A stretch of DNA of 64,000 nt from Stieleria maiorica (GCF_008035925.1 NZ_CP036264.1:2848443-2912442), one strand, 5' to 3'; numbered from the stretch's first letter, positions 52,321-61,827 are shown. The notes: generated from the sequence alone by a model not told the origin. Made by a program: numbers and translations.

Positions 52321-53715
52321 ATGTGGAACCAACTCTCTTCCAGACAACGCTGCCGCATCGTCGGTTCGATCGCCGGGGCACTTTGCGATCGATCCGACGA
52401 GCTGATCCAGGCCTGTGCGTCGCCGCAGCGAACCGATCCGGTCGAAACGATCACCAGCGAGTTGTTGCCGCTGTGCGCGGCGCTGAAATTCTTGGGCAAG
52501 CGGGGTGCTAAAATCCTCGCGCCACGGCGGGTGGGAATGTCCAATCGCCCCGCTTGGCTGCTGGGCGTCCACTCGGTCGTCCATCGCGTCCCCTTGGGAA
52601 CGGTCCTGGTTCTCGGGACGTGGAACTATCCGCTTCTGTTGCCGGGCGTCCAGGTGGCTCAGGCCATCGCAGCGGGAAACCGTGTGCGACTGAAACCGGC
52701 CCTCGGTGCCCAGCGGGCCTCGCAAATCCTGGTCGAATGTTTTCATGCCTGTGGCGTGCCCGCGGACCAATTGGTCTTGCTCGATTCGGACACCTCGGCC
52801 GCGGTCAACGCGATTTCCGAGGGCGTGGATCTGATCGTCTTGACGGGTGCGGCGGAGACGGGGCGCAAGGTGCTCGAATCTGCGGCGCCGACGCTGTCCG
52901 CTTCGATCATGGAATTGAGCGGATGCGACGCGGTGATCGTGCTGCCCGGTGCCGATGAACAACGTTTGATTGCGGCCCTGCGGTTCGGATTGAGCTTCAA
53001 CGCCAGTGCGACGTGTATCGGCCCCCGAAGATTGCTGGTTCAAGCCGCGAATCATGAGGTGCTCGTTGAGCGGTTGACGACGGTGTTGGCTGAGATGCCG
53101 CCGGTGATCGTCCACCCGGCGGCTCGTCGGGGGGTGGCCGATTTGGTCGCCCAAGCCCTTGCCGCCGGCGCCGTCGATCGTCTCGGTCGTTACGACCCGA
53201 TGCAGTTGCGGGAACAGGGAGCGATGTACCCGTTGTTGCTCGATCGCGTCACGGCGGACCATGCGATCGCCTCGGCAGACGTGTTCGCGCCGGTGCTGTC
53301 CGTGATGGGTGCCCGCGACATCGATCATGCGGTCGATCTGGTCAACGCGTGTCCGTATCGATTGGCTGCCAGCGTGTTCGGGCCGGCGGCCGAAGCGACC
53401 GGCGTGGCCGAGCGGTTGGATGTGGGGACCGTCACGATCAATGATTTGATCGCACCGACCGCCGACCCCCGATTGCCCTTCGGCGGACGCGGGCAAAGCG
53501 GATTCGGAGTGACCCGCGGGCCGGAAGGCTTGCTGGCGATGACGGCTGCCAAAGTGATCAGCCGGCGACGCGGCTCGCTCGCGCCGCATTTGCGTCCCCG
53601 AGCCGCTTCGGATCAGGAGATGTTGCACGGTGCGCTGCAAATGTTGCACGGCGCCGGATTCCAAAAACGGTTCGCCGGCTTGCGTCGCATCGTCCGCAGC
53701 GTCAAAAAGACTTAG
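52321..53715 (+). CDS. Aldehyde dehydrogenase (probable carotenoid aldehyde type)
   Basis: 464 residues from the ATG at 52321; the open frame continues upstream through a palindrome and is not coding. NAD-binding and catalytic features are LGTWNYPLLL, TGAAETGRKVL, the Glu of MELSGCDAVIV and the active-site Cys in NASATCIGPRR. Length and pattern match the aldehyde dehydrogenase superfamily. It stands before a carotenoid-type oxidase, an acyltransferase and a glycosyltransferase. In the staphyloxanthin-like C30 pathway a dehydrogenase (AldH) converts the terminal aldehyde to the acid, so this role is likely but inferred. A family D hairpin lies directly before the start. Confidence 0.85.
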   Translation: MWNQLSSRQRCRIVGSIAGALCDRSDELIQACASPQRTDPVETITSELLPLCAALKFLGKRGAKILAPRRVGMSNRPAWLLGVHSVVHRVPLGTVLVLGTWNYPLLLPGVQVAQAIAAGNRVRLKPALGAQRASQILVECFHACGVPADQLVLLDSDTSAAVNAISEGVDLIVLTGAAETGRKVLESAAPTLSASIMELSGCDAVIVLPGADEQRLIAALRFGLSFNASATCIGPRRLLVQAANHEVLVERLTTVLAEMPPVIVHPAARRGVADLVAQALAAGAVDRLGRYDPMQLREQGAMYPLLLDRVTADHAIASADVFAPVLSVMGARDIDHAVDLVNACPYRLAASVFGPAAEATGVAERLDVGTVTINDLIAPTADPRLPFGGRGQSGFGVTRGPEGLLAMTAAKVISRRRGSLAPHLRPRAASDQEMLHGALQMLHGAGFQKRFAGLRRIVRSVKKT

Positions 53716-53923
53716 TCGCTGTTCCACGTACGATGGCCCTTCCGGGCCGTCGCCCCTCGCTGCAACGCAGCGAGCGGGGAGTCGCCTGAAGGTTAAACAC
53801 CAACGTCCACCCGGGTGCGTCGCTGTTCCACGTACGATGGCCCTTCCGGGCCGTCGCCTCTCGCTGCAACGCAGCGAGGGGGAGTCGCCTAAAGGCTAAA
53901 CACCAACGTGCGCTGGGGGGCGT
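53716..53923. repeat. 104-bp tandem duplication containing family C repeat
   Basis: Two units (53716-53819 and 53820-53923), each starting TCGCTGTTCCACGTACGATG and containing CGCTGCAACGCAGCG and TAAACACCAACGT, differ only at a few positions. The duplication lies between the aldehyde dehydrogenase gene and the carotenoid oxidase gene, in a 336-bp gap that otherwise shows nothing. Confidence 0.9.
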
Positions 53924-54051
53924 CGTCGCGTCATCTCGCGCGTCTGGCGGAAGATGGACGGGGCCCAAAAAGCCAATCCCGCCGGGGCGGTCTACCGTGC
54001 AGGCTTCCTGCCCAGGTACACTTCATCTAAAAGCCCCCTCCAAGAGTATTC

Positions 54052-55635
54052 ATGATGATTGCAGCCGATCCGAATCCTTTGAACGTCATCGTCGTCGGCA
54101 GCGGTCTGGCGGGGCTGTCGAGCGCCTGTGTGCTCGCCGCTCGCGGGCACCAGGTGACATTGTTGGACAAGAATGACTGGGTGGGCGGAAAGGCCGCTCA
54201 GCACTGCGCCGACGGTTATCGTTTCGACATGGGGCCGACGATCTTGACCGTCCCCAGCGTCTTGAAACGCGTTTTCGCCGAAGCGGATCGCAAGCTGGAA
54301 GACTACCTGGAGATCCTGCCGCTGGATCCTCAGTGGCGGTGCTTTTTTGAAAGCGATGGCAAAGGCGGCTCGGTCGGTGAGAATTCGGTTTTGGATTTGG
54401 TCTCCAGCACACCGGAGATGAAGGCGCGGCTGAGAGAATTCACCGGCAGTGACGTCAATGCGGACGGCTACGAAAAGTTCATCGGGCTGAGCGAACACCT
54501 GCACGGCGTGTCGGACCGGTTTTTCTTTTGGCGATCGATCGGCGGGCTGGCCGACACGATGGATGTCGGCGGGGCGTTTTCGTTGAAGGTGCTGAAGGAC
54601 GTGATGTCGCTGCGGATGGGAAAGAGTGTTGCGTCGGTCGTCCGATCGCATGTTCCCGACGCCCGCGTGGCCCAAATGATGGACCACTTCACCCAGTATG
54701 TCGGTTCGTCGCCCTATGCGTCGCCGGCCGTGCTGTGCAGCATCGCCCACATGCAGACCGAGGAAGGCATCTGGTATCCCGTCGGCGGAACGCGAGCGGT
54801 CCCCGAGGCACTTTGCAAGCTGGCGGTCGAACTGGGCGTGGACGTCCGCACGGGGTTGGATGTGATGCGAATCCAAACCAGCGGCAGCCGCGTCACCGGA
54901 GTGATCACGGCCTCCGGTGAAACCCTTCCCTGCGACGCCGTGGTCAGCAACTGCGACGCTGTCCGCACGTATCGTGAATTGCTACAGGACACGCCCCAGT
55001 CGAGACGATTTGAAAAGAGCAACCACTACTCGCCGGCCTGCAGCGGCGTCGTGTTATACCTGGGGCTGAATCGACGCTACGAGCAACTGTTGCACCACAA
55101 TTTTGTGTTTTCGAAAGACCCCGAAACGGAATTCGAATACATCTATGACCGTGGTGAACCGGCCCCCGACCCGACAGCCTACGTGTGCGCCCCGGCGATC
55201 AGCGAACCCGAGGTCGCACCGGAGGGTTGTGAGGCGCTGTACATCCTGGTTCACACGCCCTACCTGCGCCCGCACCATGATTGGAAACGGATGTTGCCAG
55301 AGTATCGCGAGGTGATTTTGGACAAGATGGAATCGTGCGCGGGGACCAAGGGGATTCGCGATGCGATCGTGCATGAAGCCTCGTTGACTCCCGAGGGCAT
55401 CCACAACCGCTATCGTGTGCTCAACGGTGCGATTTATGGATTGGCCAGCCACGGCAAGTACGTCGGCGCGTTCAAGCCCGGCAACCGCCGCAAAGACGTC
55501 CGCGGGTTGTACTTGGCCGGCGGTGCGGCGCACCCCGGGCCCGGCATGCCGATGGTGATGATGAGCGGTTGGATTGCTGCGGACTCGCTGGACCAGGACG
55601 CTCGTGGGGGCAAACTGACTCCGCTGGTGTCGTAG
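54052..55635 (+). CDS. Carotenoid desaturase/oxidase family FAD enzyme (CrtN/CrtP/CrtI-like)
   Basis: 527 residues from the ATG at 54052 (54055 also possible). The N-terminus NVIVVGSGLAGLSSACVLAARGHQVTLLDKNDWVGGKA is the FAD-binding beta-alpha-beta motif of the phytoene desaturase superfamily, and RFDMGPTILTVPSVL and the C-terminal GLYLAGGAAHPGPGMPMVMMSG are family hallmarks. It should desaturate or oxidise an isoprenoid such as dehydrosqualene. Its neighbours (aldehyde dehydrogenase, acyltransferase, glycosyltransferase) fit a C30 carotenoid glycoside ester pathway, in which this would be CrtN- or CrtP-like. The synthase genes are not in the window. Confidence 0.9.
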   Translation: MMIAADPNPLNVIVVGSGLAGLSSACVLAARGHQVTLLDKNDWVGGKAAQHCADGYRFDMGPTILTVPSVLKRVFAEADRKLEDYLEILPLDPQWRCFFESDGKGGSVGENSVLDLVSSTPEMKARLREFTGSDVNADGYEKFIGLSEHLHGVSDRFFFWRSIGGLADTMDVGGAFSLKVLKDVMSLRMGKSVASVVRSHVPDARVAQMMDHFTQYVGSSPYASPAVLCSIAHMQTEEGIWYPVGGTRAVPEALCKLAVELGVDVRTGLDVMRIQTSGSRVTGVITASGETLPCDAVVSNCDAVRTYRELLQDTPQSRRFEKSNHYSPACSGVVLYLGLNRRYEQLLHHNFVFSKDPETEFEYIYDRGEPAPDPTAYVCAPAISEPEVAPEGCEALYILVHTPYLRPHHDWKRMLPEYREVILDKMESCAGTKGIRDAIVHEASLTPEGIHNRYRVLNGAIYGLASHGKYVGAFKPGNRRKDVRGLYLAGGAAHPGPGMPMVMMSGWIAADSLDQDARGGKLTPLVS

Positions 55636-55691
55636 AGAGAATGATCGGCGGATTGGGGCTGGCCTTCCAGACCCGCTGCGCGGGACTATAA

Positions 55692-55801
55692 TTGGTCCTC
55701 GTCGCCTTGAGATACGGGGCTGCGGTAGTGGACGACGCGAGGAGTCCTGGCAGCTGGCAATCCGAAAGGACTCGTCGCCTCGTCCACTACCCGAGGACCA
55801 A
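55692..55801. repeat. Imperfect long inverted repeat just before the acyltransferase
   Basis: TTGGTCCTCG at 55692 pairs with CGAGGACCAA ending at 55801, and inside them GTAGTGGACGACGCGAGGAG pairs with CTCGTCGCCTCGTCCACTAC with few mismatches. The hairpin of about 110 nt ends a few bases before the ATG at 55804, so it forms the leader of that gene. Confidence 0.8.
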
Positions 55802-55803
55802 GT

Positions 55804-56628
55804 ATGACAAAGGCTTCTGTGCGAGAAACGACCGACGACACGCTGTTGGTCAAGAAGCCGGCCGCCTGGTTTCTTGGCGGTTTCCACGCTTTCTTGCGGC
55901 CCTTCCTGCGACGCCACTTCCACTGCATCGCCATCGATCGGGCGACGCATCCGGCATCGGATTTCGCGCGGGACATTCCGTTGATCATCTACGCGAATCA
56001 TCCTTCCTGGTGGGATCCGTTGATCGCACACTTCTTGCACCGGACGCTTTTCCCCGAACGTCATTTCTTTGCGCCGATCGATGCCGATGCCCTGGAACAA
56101 TACAGCGTCTTTGAAAAGCTGGGGTTCTACGGTGTCAAACTTTCCAGCGGCTCCGGCGCCGCGGCGTTCTTGAAGAAGAGTGTCTCGATCCTAAATCAGC
56201 CCGACTCGGCCATCTGGATGACGCCGGAAGGTCGCTTCGCCGATGTCCGTGACCACGGTGCCGAATTGATGCCCGGACTGTCGCACCTGTGCAAGCGAAC
56301 CGACGATGCGATCGCGCTGCCGTTGGCGCTGGAATACGCGTTTTGGGACGAGCGGTTACCGGTCTGCCTGATCTCGCTGGGCACACCGATCCGGACGGCG
56401 GACCACCCGGATTGGTCCAAGCCGGACTGGGCCAAGCACTTGGCCGGCGGACTGAGAGACGCACAAACGCACCTGTCCCAGTTGACGATCTCACGCTCCA
56501 GCGAACCGTTCGACAACCTACTTAGCGGTACCCGCGGTGGCGGCTTGGTGTACGATTCGTGCCGACGCGTCAAAGCGATGTTGACGGGAAAGAAGTTTCA
56601 GGCCAGCCACGGGGGCCAGTTCCAATGA
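55804..56628 (+). CDS. 1-acyl-glycerol-3-phosphate-type acyltransferase
   Basis: 274 residues. The NHPSWWDPL motif is the HxxxxD acyltransferase box, and PEGRFAD is the substrate/phosphate box. No clear membrane helix is present. It is followed by a glycosyltransferase whose ATG overlaps its stop by four bases (ATGA), so they are translated together. In staphyloxanthin-type pathways an acyltransferase (CrtO) esterifies the glycosylated carotenoid acid; a role here is likely by context, but general phospholipid acylation cannot be excluded. Confidence 0.87.
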   Translation: MTKASVRETTDDTLLVKKPAAWFLGGFHAFLRPFLRRHFHCIAIDRATHPASDFARDIPLIIYANHPSWWDPLIAHFLHRTLFPERHFFAPIDADALEQYSVFEKLGFYGVKLSSGSGAAAFLKKSVSILNQPDSAIWMTPEGRFADVRDHGAELMPGLSHLCKRTDDAIALPLALEYAFWDERLPVCLISLGTPIRTADHPDWSKPDWAKHLAGGLRDAQTHLSQLTISRSSEPFDNLLSGTRGGGLVYDSCRRVKAMLTGKKFQASHGGQFQ

Positions 56629-57800
56629 CCCTGTTCATTGCGATCGCCGCATTGGCGTTGACGGCATTGCCGGCTGCTCTATTTCTGGTCAACTTGCCGC
56701 TGTTTCAATGTCTCCGTCCGAGTGACCGTCGTTGGGCTCTAGGTGTTAGCCGATCCCCGTCTGACGATGCCCCTCCAGAGCCTGGCGTCTCGGTTTTGAT
56801 CCCAGCCCGCGATGAAGCATCCGCCATCGGGCGATGCATTGAAGCGGCGCTTGCGAGCGAGAAGGTGACTGTCGAAGTGATCGTGCTGGATGACGACTCG
56901 TCGGATTCCACCGCGGAGATTGTCGCCGAACTGGGGCAAGCCGACCAACGCGTGCGTCTGATTCACGGACGCCCCTTGCCATCTGGCTGGAATGGCAAGC
57001 AACACGCGTGCTGGCAGCTCGCCGCAGCCGCCACGTACGATCGGTTGGTGTTCCTGGATGCCGATGTGCGACTGACGCCTCACGCGTTGTATCAATTGAT
57101 TTTGTATCAGGATGAAACTGGGGTCGGGCTTCTGAGTGCGTTTCCCCACCAAATCACCGGGACATGGCTCGAAAAATGGCTGATACCGATGATGCATTTC
57201 ATCCTGTTGTGCTACTTGCCGTTTTCTCGCATGCGTGATCAACCGGACGCGAGTTTGGCGGCCGGATGCGGTCAGTTGTTCCTGACCTCACGTCAGGCCT
57301 ATGAGAAAGCCGGCACGCACGAATCGATCAAGCAGTCGCGACACGACGGTGTCAAGCTGCCGCGGGCGTATCGAGCGTCGGGCATCAAGACCGACGTCGT
57401 TGACGGAACCGATTTGGCCGAGTGCCGGATGTATCGGGGGGCGGCGGAAGTGATTCGCGGCGCGCTGAAGAACGCGACCGAAGGCATCGCCGCTCCGAGA
57501 CTGATCGTCGTGTTCAGCGTGTTGCTGTTGGGGGCGAGTGCGTTACCGCTGCTCGCGCTGGTGCTGGCGATCGCGGAGAAACATTCGGTCGCGATCGCGA
57601 TTTCGGGTGTCGCGATTTTGCTGGCCCATTTGCCGCGATTGGTTGCGGTCGTGCGGTTGCGACAATCGTTATTGGGTGCGTTGTGTCATGTGCCTGCGAC
57701 GACAGTGTTCGTGTTATTGCAGTGGATCGCACTTGCCAATCACCTCGCCGGCCGTCAAATCGCATGGCGCGGTCGCACCGAAGGGGCGAAGCACGAATGA
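56625..57800 (+). CDS. Membrane glycosyltransferase, family 2 (CrtQ-like by context)
   Basis: 391 residues from the ATG at 56625, within an ATGA overlap with the acyltransferase stop. An N-terminal hydrophobic helix (3-25) is followed by a GT-A domain with VSVLIPARDEASAIG, VIVLDDDSSD and the DxD motif FLDADVRL, then a loop HDGVKLPRAYRASG. Two to four C-terminal membrane helices (about 300-375) end the protein. It is typical of the family that transfers glucose to a carotenoid or lipid at the membrane (CrtQ). The cluster strongly suggests carotenoid glycosylation, but this is not proven. Confidence 0.87.
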   Translation: MTLFIAIAALALTALPAALFLVNLPLFQCLRPSDRRWALGVSRSPSDDAPPEPGVSVLIPARDEASAIGRCIEAALASEKVTVEVIVLDDDSSDSTAEIVAELGQADQRVRLIHGRPLPSGWNGKQHACWQLAAAATYDRLVFLDADVRLTPHALYQLILYQDETGVGLLSAFPHQITGTWLEKWLIPMMHFILLCYLPFSRMRDQPDASLAAGCGQLFLTSRQAYEKAGTHESIKQSRHDGVKLPRAYRASGIKTDVVDGTDLAECRMYRGAAEVIRGALKNATEGIAAPRLIVVFSVLLLGASALPLLALVLAIAEKHSVAIAISGVAILLAHLPRLVAVVRLRQSLLGALCHVPATTVFVLLQWIALANHLAGRQIAWRGRTEGAKHE

Positions 57801-58091
57801 CAGGTTGGTTTAGCCTTTAGGCGATTTCTATCGCTGCGACGGATGTCGATTGTATTGGTGCAACTTCGGTCCACATCTAAATTCTCTCCCTCTGGGAGAG
57901 ACGGCGTGTGCACAGCACGCAAATGCCAGCGAGCAAACGCCAGAGAGGGCTCGCCCTAGCAGAGTCGCTTTCGCCTCGCGAAACACGAAAGTCTTGGCGA
58001 TTTCCGCTACGAACAAATCCGTCACTTATAAAGTCGACGTCCCTAGCAGCGACCGTGTGCGGCAAAAGCCTGAACACCAACCATCTCCGCA
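57801..58091. repeat. Gap with a family D hairpin and a small palindrome
   Basis: 57984-58012 carries ACGAAAGTCTTGGCGATTTC followed by CGCTACG (stem AAGTC/GATTT with a G-U pair). At 57888 TTCTCTCCCTCTGGGAGAGA is a smaller hairpin. It lies between the convergent glycosyltransferase and fumC. No gene is seen. Confidence 0.7.
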
Positions 58092-59516
58092 TCAGCCCTG
58101 GGGCTCGGTCATCTTCCAGGGGTCGAGTGCATCGGTCAGGACGTCTTCGTCCAAGATGCCTTTCTCCAGGCAGAGTTCGCGGATGGTCTGGCCGCTTGCG
58201 AACGCTTCTTTGGCCAGTTTCGCGGCCTGTTCGTAGCCGATCAACGGGTTCAAACTGGTGCACATCGACAGACTTTGCTCGACCGCCGCGTTGCACGATT
58301 CCTCGTTCGCTTCCATCTCTTCGACACAGAATTCGACAAAGGCGCTGGAGCCGCTGGCCAGCAGCGCGATCGATTCCAGAATGGTGTGAGCCATCACCGG
58401 CATCATGATGTTCAGCTGGAAATTGCCGCCGGCGGCACCGCTGATCGTCATCGTGCCGTCGTTGCCGATCACCCGAGCGGCCAGCTGCATCATCGACTCG
58501 CACATCACCGGGTTGACTTTGCCGGGCATGATCGAGCTGCCCGGTTGTCGCGACGGCAATTGCACTTCGTAAAACCCGCAGCGCGGGCCGCTACCCAACC
58601 AGCGAATGTTGTTGGCCAGGTTGAACAAGGTTTGCGCGATGCATTTCAGCTCCCCGTGCGACTGGACCAGGGCGTCGCGTTGGGCGTTGGCTTCGAAATG
58701 ATTGACCGCGTCGATGAAGGCGAGGCCGGTTCGCCCGCTGAGTGCGGCGGCAACGCGGGCACCGAATTCGGGGTGCGTGTTGATGCCGCTGCCGACCGCG
58801 GTCCCGCCGACGGGCAATTCGAGCACGGCATCACGGGCGACCTTGGCACGGGTGATCGACAGTTCCACTTGTCGCGCAAACCCGCCGAACTCTTGGCCCA
58901 GACGCAGTGGCGTGGCGTCCATCAGGTGGGTCCGGCCGATTTTCATGACCTTGTCCCAGGCCTTGGCTTTGACGACCAACGCCGCGTGCAGCGACTCGAG
59001 CGCCGGGATCAATGCGGTTTGGATCTGGACGGCGGTGGCGACATGGATGGCCGTCGGGAACGTGTCGTTGGTGCTTTGCCCCATGTTGACGTGATCGTTG
59101 GGGTGGATCGGCTTTTCCAACGCCATCCGATCGCCGCCGGCGATCTCGATCGCGCGGTTGCTGATCACCTCGTTGACGTTCATGTTGCTGCTGGTGCCGC
59201 TTCCGGTCTGGAAGACGTCGATCGGGAATTCTCCCGCCAGCTTGCCTTCGATCACCTCTTCCGCGGCGGCCAGCATCGCGTCGACTTGCGAGTCGGTCAG
59301 CGGGTTTTTGCCGCTGCCGGTCAATTTCCCCAGGTCGCGGTTGGCGACGCCGCAGGCGTGTTTGACCATGCCCATGGCGCTGATCATCGTTTGCGGCAAC
59401 CGCCACCCACTGATCGGAAAGTTTTCGACGGCGCGCTGCGTCTGGGCGCCATAGTAGGCGTCGGCCGGTACCTGAACGTCGCCCATCGAGTCGTGTTCGG
59501 TTCGATAATCCGTCAT
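58092..59516 (-). CDS. fumC: Class II fumarate hydratase
   Basis: 474 residues. The sequence has the fumarase/aspartase family signature GSSIMPGKVNPV, the substrate loop TGSGTSSNMNVNEVI and the helix with HPNDHVNMGQSTNDTFPTA. It converts fumarate and water to malate in the citric acid cycle, as a homotetramer in the cytoplasm. Length fits FumC. It has no same-strand neighbour directly upstream; the start region contains a family D hairpin at 59645-59719. Confidence 0.96.
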   Translation of the reverse strand: MTDYRTEHDSMGDVQVPADAYYGAQTQRAVENFPISGWRLPQTMISAMGMVKHACGVANRDLGKLTGSGKNPLTDSQVDAMLAAAEEVIEGKLAGEFPIDVFQTGSGTSSNMNVNEVISNRAIEIAGGDRMALEKPIHPNDHVNMGQSTNDTFPTAIHVATAVQIQTALIPALESLHAALVVKAKAWDKVMKIGRTHLMDATPLRLGQEFGGFARQVELSITRAKVARDAVLELPVGGTAVGSGINTHPEFGARVAAALSGRTGLAFIDAVNHFEANAQRDALVQSHGELKCIAQTLFNLANNIRWLGSGPRCGFYEVQLPSRQPGSSIMPGKVNPVMCESMMQLAARVIGNDGTMTISGAAGGNFQLNIMMPVMAHTILESIALLASGSSAFVEFCVEEMEANEESCNAAVEQSLSMCTSLNPLIGYEQAAKLAKEAFASGQTIRELCLEKGILDEDVLTDALDPWKMTEPQG

Positions 59517-59644
59517 GGCTGTTGTGGTCGCGGTTGGAGGGAAGAATTGAGTCCCCGGAAGTTTACCGCCGGCAACTGCGGTTGAGAATTGGTGTGCGGC
59601 GAGGCGCGCTTCGGGCGGGTCGGGTGTTGCGGGGCCGCGCTTCG

Positions 59645-59719
59645 GGGTAGCGGAAGCCGCGAAGGCTTTCGGCCGCGCAGCCGCCGCGGAGGCGAAACTC
59701 TTGGCGAGTTCCGCTACCT
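59645..59719. repeat. Complete family D inverted repeat
   Basis: GTAGCGGAAGCCGCGAAGGC and, 75 bp downstream at the right end, AACTCTTGGCGAGTTCCGCT (then AC) form an imperfect inverted repeat of about 26 bp. It is the best-preserved member of family D and lies between mgtE and fumC. Confidence 0.85.
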
Positions 59720-59742
59720 AAAAACGAGGAGTTACCAAAGCG

Positions 59743-61089
59743 CTAGAGCATGACGCGGGCGATGTTGATGTAGATCACGATGCCCAGAATGTCGACGATG
59801 CCGGCGACGAAGGGGTTGCTCATCATGGCCGGGTCGAGCCCGAGTTTTTGGAAGATCAGCGGCAATGCGGCACCGAAGAAACAGCCGACGATGATCACCG
59901 CCAGCAACGTCATCGGGATCACCAGCGCGGCGAACGGCGTGGGAGCCATGAAGATGGCGACGGAGTATCCGATCGTCGAAAGAAAGACGCCCAGCACGCA
60001 GGACACGACGACCTCGCGGCGGATCACGGTGCGCCAGTCGCCCAGTTCCAGGTGGCCGCTGGTCAGCGCGGTGATCACCAGCGTCGCCGATTGGCTGCCC
60101 GAATTGCCGCCGGCGCTGATGATCAACGGGATGAACGAGACCAGCCAGATGTAATCTTGCAGCTCGGCGTGATAATGCTCCAGGGCGAACGCGGTCAGCA
60201 ACGCGGCGAAGAACAGGATGATCAGCCAGATCCCGCGTTTCCAGGACAGGTTCAACAGCCCGATCCGCAGGTAATCTTCTTCCAGCGGTTCGACCGCCGC
60301 GATCCGGTGGGCGTCTTCGGTCAATTCTTCGCGGACGACGTCGATCACGTCGTCGTGCGTGATGATGCCCAGCAACTGACGGCCCGAGTCGACGACCGGG
60401 ATAGCCAGCAAGTTGAACCGTTCGACCTTTTCGGCGACCGATTCCTGGTCCTCGTCCACTTCGGCGACGATCACATCGGTCTCCATCATCTCGCCCAGCG
60501 TCCGATGCGGCCGAGAAAGGGATGACACGAGTTGCCGCGTCGAAACGATGCCCCGCAGCAGGTTGTCATGGTCGACGACGTACAGGTAGTAGATCGTTTC
60601 CAATTCGCTGGCTTGTTTGCCCAGTGCCTCCAACGCGTCGGACACTGTCAGCGATTCGGCCAGCATCGCGACCTCGGACGTCATCAACGCGCCCGCGGTC
60701 CCTTCTTCGTAGGAACACAGACGCAAGATGTCGCGGCGGTCCTCGACCGGCAACAGCGGCAGGATCGACTGGACCCGCGCCGGCGGCAGTTGCTGGATCA
60801 AGTCGACTCGATCGTCCGACGCGATCCGGTCCACCAGCGCGGCGACTTCGCGCGGTTCCTGGGTCCGCAGCAATTCGACTTGCCGCTGGTCCTCGAAATA
60901 CGAAAAAATCTCCGCGCGTCGATCCAGGTCGGCGTACTGCAGCACCGACCACAGATCGACATCGTCCAACCCCTCCATGAACTCCGCGGTTCGCCCGGGA
61001 TTGAGGGCCGTGCAGAATTCGACCAGTTCGGCCGTATTGTTTTCGGCCAACATCTCTCGAAGTTCTGGCAGTAGGAGAGGGTTGACCAT
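59743..61089 (-). CDS. mgtE: Magnesium transporter MgtE
   Basis: 448 residues. An N-terminal helical domain (about 1-130) and two CBS domains (about 135-250) sense magnesium. Five membrane helices (about 285-445) follow, with the selectivity segment GGNSGSQSATLVI and the last helix DPAMMSNPFVAGIVDILG. Typical length. It opens when internal magnesium is low. The gene begins 9 bp after the efp stop, so it may be translated from the same mRNA as elongation factor P. Confidence 0.95.
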   Translation of the reverse strand: MVNPLLLPELREMLAENNTAELVEFCTALNPGRTAEFMEGLDDVDLWSVLQYADLDRRAEIFSYFEDQRQVELLRTQEPREVAALVDRIASDDRVDLIQQLPPARVQSILPLLPVEDRRDILRLCSYEEGTAGALMTSEVAMLAESLTVSDALEALGKQASELETIYYLYVVDHDNLLRGIVSTRQLVSSLSRPHRTLGEMMETDVIVAEVDEDQESVAEKVERFNLLAIPVVDSGRQLLGIITHDDVIDVVREELTEDAHRIAAVEPLEEDYLRIGLLNLSWKRGIWLIILFFAALLTAFALEHYHAELQDYIWLVSFIPLIISAGGNSGSQSATLVITALTSGHLELGDWRTVIRREVVVSCVLGVFLSTIGYSVAIFMAPTPFAALVIPMTLLAVIIVGCFFGAALPLIFQKLGLDPAMMSNPFVAGIVDILGIVIYINIARVML

Positions 61090-61098
61090 GGAGAGAGC

Positions 61099-61668
61099 CT
61101 AGTTGCTGACGCGTTCGCTGTACTCGCCCGTCCGCGTGTCGACTTTGATCACGTTGCCGGTCTTGATAAATCCGGGGACGATGAATTCCGCTCCGGTTTC
61201 GACTGTGGCCGGTTTGGTGACGTTGGTCGCCGTGTCACCTTTGGCACCGGGGGCACAGTCGGTCACTTCCAGTTCGACCATCGTGGGCGGTTCGACGATG
61301 ATCGGGTTGGAGTTGTACGTGGTCATCGTGCAGACCATGCCGTCTTTGAGGTACTTCCAGATGTCTCCGGCGACCTTGTCAGGCACTTCGTACTGCTCGA
61401 AGGTTTCCTGGTGCATGAACACGTAATCTTCGCCTTGGCGATACAGGAACGAGACGTCGGTCGTTTGAACGTCTGCGGCTTCCAGTGAATCGCCACCCTT
61501 GTAGGTTCGGTCCAGCGTGGTTCCCCGAATCAAATTCTTCAGTTTGCATTTGTAGAGAGCGTTTCCTTTCCCCGGCTTGACGAACTGCATGTCCGTCATC
61601 AGGTAAGGTTCTCCATCGATTTGGACTTTCAGCCCTTTTCGGAAATCGCTGGTGTTGTAAGTTGCCAT
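61099..61668 (-). CDS. efp: Elongation factor P
   Basis: 189 residues from the ATG at 61668 (MATYNTSDFRKGLKVQIDG); the in-frame extension to 61731 is not coding. Three beta-barrel domains as usual. The modification loop KPGKGNALYK contains Lys34, the residue beta-lysylated by EpmA/EpmB. EF-P rescues ribosomes stalled on polyproline. The gene for its modifier EpmB lies divergently 160 bp away. mgtE follows at 9 bp. The 159-bp gap to epmB must hold both promoters. Confidence 0.96.
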   Translation of the reverse strand: MATYNTSDFRKGLKVQIDGEPYLMTDMQFVKPGKGNALYKCKLKNLIRGTTLDRTYKGGDSLEAADVQTTDVSFLYRQGEDYVFMHQETFEQYEVPDKVAGDIWKYLKDGMVCTMTTYNSNPIIVEPPTMVELEVTDCAPGAKGDTATNVTKPATVETGAEFIVPGFIKTGNVIKVDTRTGEYSERVSN

Positions 61669-61827
61669 CGGTTTGTCCGGCTCCGTGATACAGACTTTTG
61701 GGGGGTCGAGAGGAGTTTCTACGACTCCCAACGGGGCGAGAGTTTACCGGGGGCGGGCGGTTTTGTCCCGACCGGGTAGACGCTAGTTTTCCCTCATCCC
61801 GCAAGAAACCGCCTTCGGACCGAATTC

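Noticed and set aside
52204-53727. A 507-residue open frame antisense to the aldehyde dehydrogenase gene
   Set aside because: Arg/Gln/His-rich shadow; the sense strand has clear catalytic motifs.
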